From Cycas panzhihuaensis (lineage: Eukaryota; Cycadophyta): DNA of 64,000 bases. Below the pieces are notes generated by a model, which was not told where the DNA came from, searched no databases, and saw only the letters and a list, made by a program, of their open reading frames with translations. Location: positions 1,240,001 through 1,304,000 of the forward strand of contig CM041465.1 of NCBI GenBank assembly GCA_023213395.1, read 5' to 3'. The position numbers and the translations under genes are program-made. Of this stretch, positions 58,120-64,000 are shown piece after piece; the first letter of the stretch is position 1, and each line of letters begins with the position of its first letter.

Positions 58120-60642
58120 TGTTTCCCGGCTTCCGGGAATGGATACGGAATCACCGACTCAGGTAAGTGCAGGTATGTCTCTAGCATTATCATCACTTTT
58201 ATGTCTTGATTATGCCTTACATATTTGCATGCGTATGACTTTGTGGGCGGCACAGTCGTCGTCCACACCTATGCTTGGCCTATAGCGACTATAGCGGGGG
58301 CACACTCTTAGCGAGTGTGGCACCCTGGTGACCGTATTACTTCCATCGCCCTCCTCTCTCACGGATCCACAGGGTTTGCGCCACCTCCACCCGTGTGATG
58401 TCTCATCGTCGCTTGGTTAGCTTGCCACCTCATTTGGGGCCTATTTACGCTCCGTGGGCCGTTTCTTGGCTTGTTTGCTCCGGTGGGTGTTTTAGTTGTC
58501 CTTTAGCCTTTTAGTTTGCCCCTGACTGACCGGTTGGTGGGCCCCATTTGTGTCTCGGTGCATCTGGCCGTAATCTTCACAGTCTGCAAGTGATCTTGTG
58601 ATCTGGCCAGGAATTTTCGCATTTGGAACATATTGATCGCTAAAGTTTCCGTGATCTGTTGTCTCTGCTTGTTTTTAAAATCCGTAGTGGCGATTTCGCA
58701 TTTATTAAAGCGCCACGTGGTTCGCCTTTTCTCCCTCCCGGTGCCCTATTCGCGTACTTTAGGGTTTTGCTTTAGTACTTAAACATCTTTTGGCTCGTTT
58801 TGAAGCTCTCTTTGGATCTTTGACTCACTTTTGGATTTACTCTCAAGAGGAACACTCTCCTGCTCTGCTCTCTTCTCATTTCTTTCTGCCATGGACACAC
58901 ACTCTTCATCTGACCAGCTCTCCTTTGGCTTGGGAGACATTCTCGGCCCCTCAGCCTTGGAGGGCTCCTTTGAAGCGGTTTCAGTGTTTTCTACCAGCGG
59001 TCCACGAGCTCCCGTTTGCGGTGTTTCCGTTCCACCTCCATAGCAGGGGCCCCAGCTGCTCTATTCAGTCTGTTTGTTTGTTCCGGCCCTTCTTATTATC
59101 TTTTGGTGGGCAAATCCCTTGCCTCCCTTTCAGTACTCTTCACTTTGTATTTGTTTTGGTGATATTTACACTTGACTTATTTGTTTTCATTTGTTGCTTG
59201 AGAGTTGGTTTCCTCCCTCTTGAGGGCTATTGTGCCACTCTCCCTCTGCTTCTTACTGCGTTCTTTGTCAAGGTAGCGGCGTTAAGGGTTGCATAGGCTT
59301 TGGAAAGGAGGGGTGGATTAGCACCACCTTCCACGCTCCTAAGCGGCTCAAAGCCCTCAAGCCTCCCTCTCGCTTAGTGCTACTCTTGGCTTGCAAACAA
59401 GGGTTGAAGGCTCCCCTTGGTTGCCCAAACCATTGTCACAAGTTGCGTGATTTGGGACCCTTTATTCAGTTTGGGTGCCATCCATAGGCCCCAACCGCGG
59501 GTTCTTACTCCACCTTTGCTCCCAGTTACGGTTTGCTCCGTAGCATCCGGTTCCCGTGGGTGTCTTTGGGTCTTTCTTGCCCCTTCTTGCGGTAGTTTTC
59601 CCCTTGAGTCTTGACTTTCTCCTCATGCCCGTGGCTCTTGGGGAGAGGTTTGGGCACCATTGCGGGCGGTAGGCCACTCCGAGGCTTACCTTGTTGTTTC
59701 CTTTCATTTGGATCGTTCTTCTTTGGTATTTTCCTTATTGGACTAACGTTGATGCATGTACATTTAGACTCTCGTTTATGTTGCTAGACATATATTGCTA
59801 GATCTTTGTGTTGCATATAGGTGTTCTCCCCTCGTGGGAGGAGACCTTTGTTGCTTACAGTACTCGGGGCGGAGAAACGTTGCCGTTGCCCCTTCCACCG
59901 AAGCGTCCCTTGCATGTGTCATAGTTTATGCTATCTCATTTGCTAGTTAGCGTTTCTTTCCTTCCTTGATTATCGCATTTACTTTTCACAGGGAAGGTAA
60001 GGAAGCCCCTTTTAAGCTCATGCTTCATTTCACATCGATGCAGCTGCCTTGAAGTGGTTGGGTGCTCCTCTGAAGGCTCGCCATCTCTCACGCCTTGGCC
60101 CGGTGCACGCTTTGTTCCCCTTCGCACCCTGGTCTTTTTCCTTCTTTTATTCTTTTCCTAGTAATTAGAACATCGAAAGATTAAAAGGGAAAATTGCCTC
60201 TGTTCGTATTGGTTTGCGATCTGTTTGCCTTGTTGCATGTACTTTTGTTATTCGTAGGAAAGGTTGTAGGAGTCTTCTTCTCTCTTACCCTTCCTCCCTC
60301 TTCCTTAGCCGTAGCGCCTTGCTTCGCATCGCTCGTATGCCGGTTAGATTGCACAGGATTGTTCTTGGCCTATCCTTGTTAGGCTCTTTCTCTCTCCCTT
60401 CTGGCCACCCAAGGGTGGGAGGGCCTACTCCCAGTCAACAGGGTTGCGTCCTACGTATCTTCGCCCCTTCGCTCAGGCGGTGAAGGGTCACCAGATAGTA
60501 GCCATACTCCATTGCGGATCCGAACTCGCTCCGGCGCCGCAGGCGCCTGCGTGTAGTTGCTTGCCTTGTAGGTTCCACTTCTACCGTTTCGTCACCATCT
60601 CTCCCGCCTTTATCGATCAGGCGGTTATCCGTGTAGCGTCCA
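58120..60642 (+). mobile_element. Element C, 5' LTR
   Basis: About 2523 bp. TGTTTCCCGGCTTCCGGGAA to GTAGCGTCCA. Similar to the others at both ends (ACTCAGGTAAGTGCAGGTAT near 58158), diverged in the middle, with TAGTACTTAAACATC near 58770 at the place of the TACTTAAGG box. Confidence 0.88.
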
Positions 60643-60660
60643 GGCGACCATCTTGGGGGC
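60643..60660 (+). other. Primer binding site, element C
   Basis: GGCGACCATCTTGGGGGC follows the LTR end directly; the first T of the site and the spacer base are missing, one of the many small deletions in this copy. Confidence 0.55.
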
Positions 60661-60779
60661 GCCCGATGGGGAGCTAGTCTCGCTCTCTTGGTTGGTTTCG
60701 CTACTCTGTGTGATCCTTTCTATACTGTCTTGACCTCCACGTTGGGCGACCCCAGCAGCAGCGTGTTATCTGGTTCCTT

Positions 60780-63000
60780 CTCTTTTCACGACATCGTCGG
60801 TCGACCTTACATCTTGGTTTCTCTCGTCGTTTGCGCGGTCTACCCCCTTTGTTAGAAGACCGTATAGCCTTCTTGCCTCGTCGGATCCGTCGACTATGGA
60901 AGGTACTCTTAGGTTGACCTACCACGCTTGATTGGAAACCCAAGCTCTTCCTTGTCATTCGGAGTCCACCCAAGGGTGGCGACTCCTTTACTACCCGTCG
61001 ATCAACACCTTTCTTGTGCTCCCCATCCTTCTACCTTGGTAGAGGATCCGTTCCTCGAGGATTGCCACGCGATGGCGATTTTATGAGGAACCTTCGGATG
61101 GACATGCCTTGTTCGAGGTCGATCACCTCTTATGGGTATGTGGGGACTCCTCTGATGGCGTGCTTGAGGCTCTTGGCGGATGGCCGAGTGCGGCATGCTC
61201 TCAACCACGTCCGAATGGTTTGAGGGTGTCTGCGCGGGGAGCCTCTTCCTCCTGCTCTTCCCCTCACGCTTCATCCTCGTCGCCTTTCTGTGACAACAAA
61301 CCCTTTCGTGCCCTGGCGTCGCCCCATTCGTTTCTGCGGTGGGGGCACGTGTGGCACCTTCCATCCTTGTCGAGGCCCTAATGCCTTAAGGCCTTCTCAC
61401 GGTGTGTCTCCCTCGGTGGGGTTAGCATGCAGTTCCCGATCAACTAATGTCTGTCCCTAATCGCTGTCTTGCTCTAGTAGGCCTAGTCGCCTGCTAGCCT
61501 TCCGGTACTTGATCGGTGGGATTCGTTCCCACGCATCCTCCAACCAGTAGCGTTGGTGCTTCTTTCTCGTTCCCCGGTATACTTCTCAACCTTGGGGGCG
61601 GGGTAGGGAAGCCGTCTTCTGTTTATGGGGTGGATCCGCTACACCCATACGGAATGGCCCCACCTACGGGTGGCCGTATGGGGAGAACGATTCGCATCCC
61701 TCTTGTCAGCCATCGATGCGGTTCCATCCGTTGTGCCTTCGAGAATCGACTCCCTTCAGGCGCCCTTTTCCACGCCTCTTGTCGTGAGGGTGGTTCCTCA
61801 GGAGGGATGGGTGTCCTACCCCATCGCTCCTTGCGCGCCACCTGCCGGCGTTCGTTGATCCTACGGTTCGGGCAAGGCGCGCCTTCGTGGACTTTAGATC
61901 AGCCCCTCTCTCGGTTGAGGCGTTGCGAACCAACTTGCCGCCTCATCCCCCTGGAGTTCCTAGATTCGATGGGACTTCGTCCTTGAGGCCGGCGAACATG
62001 TCCGTAGTTTCTCTATGGCATGCATCGATTCGGGCTTCGACCATATTTTGATGAAACTCTTTCCTCGATCCTTGCGGTGGCGCCCTTAAATGGTTTTATC
62101 GTCTCACCCTTTTCGATCTATTCATTCCGGTGATTGGTGGGCGAGTTCATCAATTACTTTGATGTAGCTTCGCCCATTCGAGGCGGGATGAAATCCCTTC
62201 TCTCGCTCAAACAAGGTCACGATGAGATGAATCGTGACTTTGTGCGGCGATTCCGCGATACCTTCACTCCACGGCGACTTTGCGAGGGTTGAGCGGGACT
62301 GTTGTCGATGCGCCGTCCGAAGTCACGTGGAAGTCCTCGAGATGGGGCGACCACGTGTGATTCCGATCGCCAAGTGCTTGGCGTTGGAGGCTATTGAGAT
62401 CGGTGGTCTCGAGAAACCTCTTAAGCCCTCCTGGCAGTGAGGCACCACCCCCACCAAAGGCGCTAAACCTTCTCGGTAAGCGGTCTTCCTCTCATCCTCT
62501 GAGAGGACCTTAGATCCCCTCACATCATTGCTCGCTCGTTCGGCGTCTGATGAAAGCTCAAGCTTCAAGGTCCTTCGTCTCCTACTTCAAACAAACAAGT
62601 CCAACAAACTACCCAAGCTCCTCTTCCCGGGGAATGGGAGCATGATCCTCCCAGCGAGAAGGTCAGGCCCTCGCTTGAGAAGAAGTGGTGTTCCATTCAT
62701 GGGGATTGCTTCCATGGCGATTCACGTTGTAGGGCCCGGCATCAAAGGATGCCTCGGCCGATTCCTCTCCCAAGCAGACCTCGAGGCCTAATCTGAACCA
62801 ACTTTGTTCACAAGGATCCGTTCACTAAACATGGGGGCGTGATCATAACCCCAAACCAAGAACAGCGTAGCAGGAAGATCACTGATCCCAGCCCTTCCGC
62901 GACAAAGGGAAGGGCGAACTCTTCTTCCTCTTCCGTTCTCACAGTAGTACTCTCGTCGCCTTCACGACCCGGAATAGGGGAAGAAGGTGATTCGATTGCT
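60780..63000 (+). pseudogene. gag of element C
   Basis: Recognised by alignment with gag of A and B: the Arg-rich start (CGTCGTTTGCGCGGTCTACC near 60825), HPYGMAPPTGG-like near 61645, the gag core at about 61880-62440 with SLKQGHDEMNRDFVRRF at about 62200, and the zinc-knuckle start CSIHGDCFHGDSRC near 62689. Small deletions change the frame every few dozen bases, so no long open frame is left. Confidence 0.8.
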
Positions 63001-64000
63001 TGAAGCAACTCAGGCTTTCGCCCTACGCGATCTCAAGCGCTAAGGAAGCGGCGGGGCTGCCGGTTCTTAGTTCCTTGATCCCCTTGGAGACCCTTCCTCC
63101 CGAAATCCTCTTTCCCCAAGGCTATTCACATGCGGGGTCGTTACGACTTTCGAAGGGCACTTACCCAACCCACTGGGAAGGGTAAACCCTTCTCCGTCGT
63201 GGACGAGCTCCATACGGTCGCTGCAGGAATGTCCTTGATGGACGTTCTGAGGAGTTGTCCCGAACAGCGGGCCCTCCTCCTGGAAGCTTTAGGATCGGAG
63301 ATGTGCTGCCCACGCTTTGGGCGTCGCCCAAGGTGGCGGACCCACTATTTCCTTCGATCCTAAGGATCTTCCTCCCGACGGTGAGCAGGGCGTCGGTGGA
63401 ACTTCCCATTCACCATCACGATTGTCACGCTGATTGTACCCTCCAAGAAGCTGTTGCCGACAACGGCTCTTACATCGATGCCATGCCCTTGCGTGTTATG
63501 CAAGAGCTTGGTATCTCATATGGAACGTGTTCCTGGCGATGCCAAGGGTATGGCGGTATCGAGAAGACCCTCTCGGATGCCGCGATTCCGCTCACCCTTG
63601 GGGCAAAACCGCTTCTTGCCGATGTTGTAGTCCTCGGCGTTGGCGTGGATTACAACCTCCTTCTAGGTCGCCCATGGCTCGACCAAATGGGGCCGTGTGT
63701 TCGACCCTTTGGGGAACTTTAAATTCGTCCATGACGGACGAATGAGAGTGGTTCCCGTGAGCGTCCTTTTGCCAAACAAACTCGTTATGCGATTCGGCAA
63801 ACCAAGGTTCACCCACTCACGCCTCGGCTTGTTCAATTGGTATACCCAATCCGTCGGAAGAAGATCCCACATCTTCCCTTCCTAGTCTCGCCGTTTTGCC
63901 CCTATTGGCGTCGGGAGTTATGGGTACCTTGCTTCGTTCGTGATGATGAATCGCTTAGCGGAGCGAGGGTTATCTCCACCCATTTCTTTCCTTGGCGCCA
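63001..64000 (+). pseudogene. Aspartic protease region of element C (runs off the window)
   Basis: Seen: VDELHTVAAGMSLMDVLRSC near 63200, active-site loop DNGSYIDAMP at 63459 with the catalytic Asp kept, VMQELGIS, and DYNLLLGRPWLDQMG near 63650. This copy shows that DNGS is the likely family form of the loop. Frameshifted on both sides. Confidence 0.82.

Larger units (their letters stand above)
58120..64000 (+). mobile_element. Element C: Tat-like LTR retrotransposon, 5' part
   Basis: Third member of the same family, inserted in the C/T-rich spacer repeats in the same orientation; it runs off the right edge. 5' LTR, primer site, gag and protease are visible. Compared with A and B it retains many more CpG sites but has many one- to several-base deletions that break every frame. 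The left insertion point corresponds to about 5916 of the first spacer; the expected target duplication (GTGGT or similar, ending at 58119) cannot be confirmed within the window. Confidence 0.9.

Noticed and set aside
54930-58285. Similar open frames up to 165 codons
   Set aside because: Second copy of the same spacer array; frames are not the same as in the first copy.

Overview
The window is plant nuclear ribosomal DNA. It holds one complete 18S-5.8S-26S transcription unit (12648-18871) between two copies of a very long intergenic spacer (IGS). The sequence from base 1 realigns with the sequence from base 19790, so the tandem unit is about 19.79 kb: about 6.2 kb of rRNA genes plus ITS, and about 13.6 kb of spacer. 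A long ITS1 (about 667 bp), a giant spacer and dense Ty3 elements fit a gymnosperm, perhaps a cycad. This placement is an inference and angiosperms are not excluded. The rRNA genes have normal length but carry many C-to-T and G-to-A changes at positions that are near-invariant in plants. I read this copy as a silenced, methylation-decayed rDNA unit.

The spacer is built from successive subrepeat families: about 57 bp (after 26S), about 60 bp, about 353 changing to about 410 bp, about 475 bp and about 321 bp, followed by a roughly 0.95 kb stretch before 18S. A short module, a core like GACACGTCCCGTATC followed closely by CTCCCAACCCAGG, recurs in several otherwise unrelated parts of the spacer.

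The second spacer copy (18872 onward) is split by LTR retrotransposons of one Ty3/gypsy Tat-like family with 2.5-2.7 kb LTRs. Element A (22685-53983) sits in the spacer between 5-bp target duplications TCCCC. Element B (30373-46877) sits inside the pol gene of A between target duplications AGCGC. The spacer resumes at 53984, and element C begins at 58120 and leaves the window. In order, the elements carry 5' LTR, a tRNA-Arg-like primer site, gag, protease, reverse transcriptase, RNase H, integrase, an antisense gene-like region resembling the plant mobile domain (complete only in B), a second RNase H domain, polypurine tract and 3' LTR. All three are broken by stops and frameshifts.

The second spacer also has a small antisense Ty1/copia remnant and about 730 bp that the first copy lacks. 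No host protein-coding gene, tRNA, 5S rRNA gene or CRISPR array was found. The open frames in the spacer are by-products of C/T-rich repeats.
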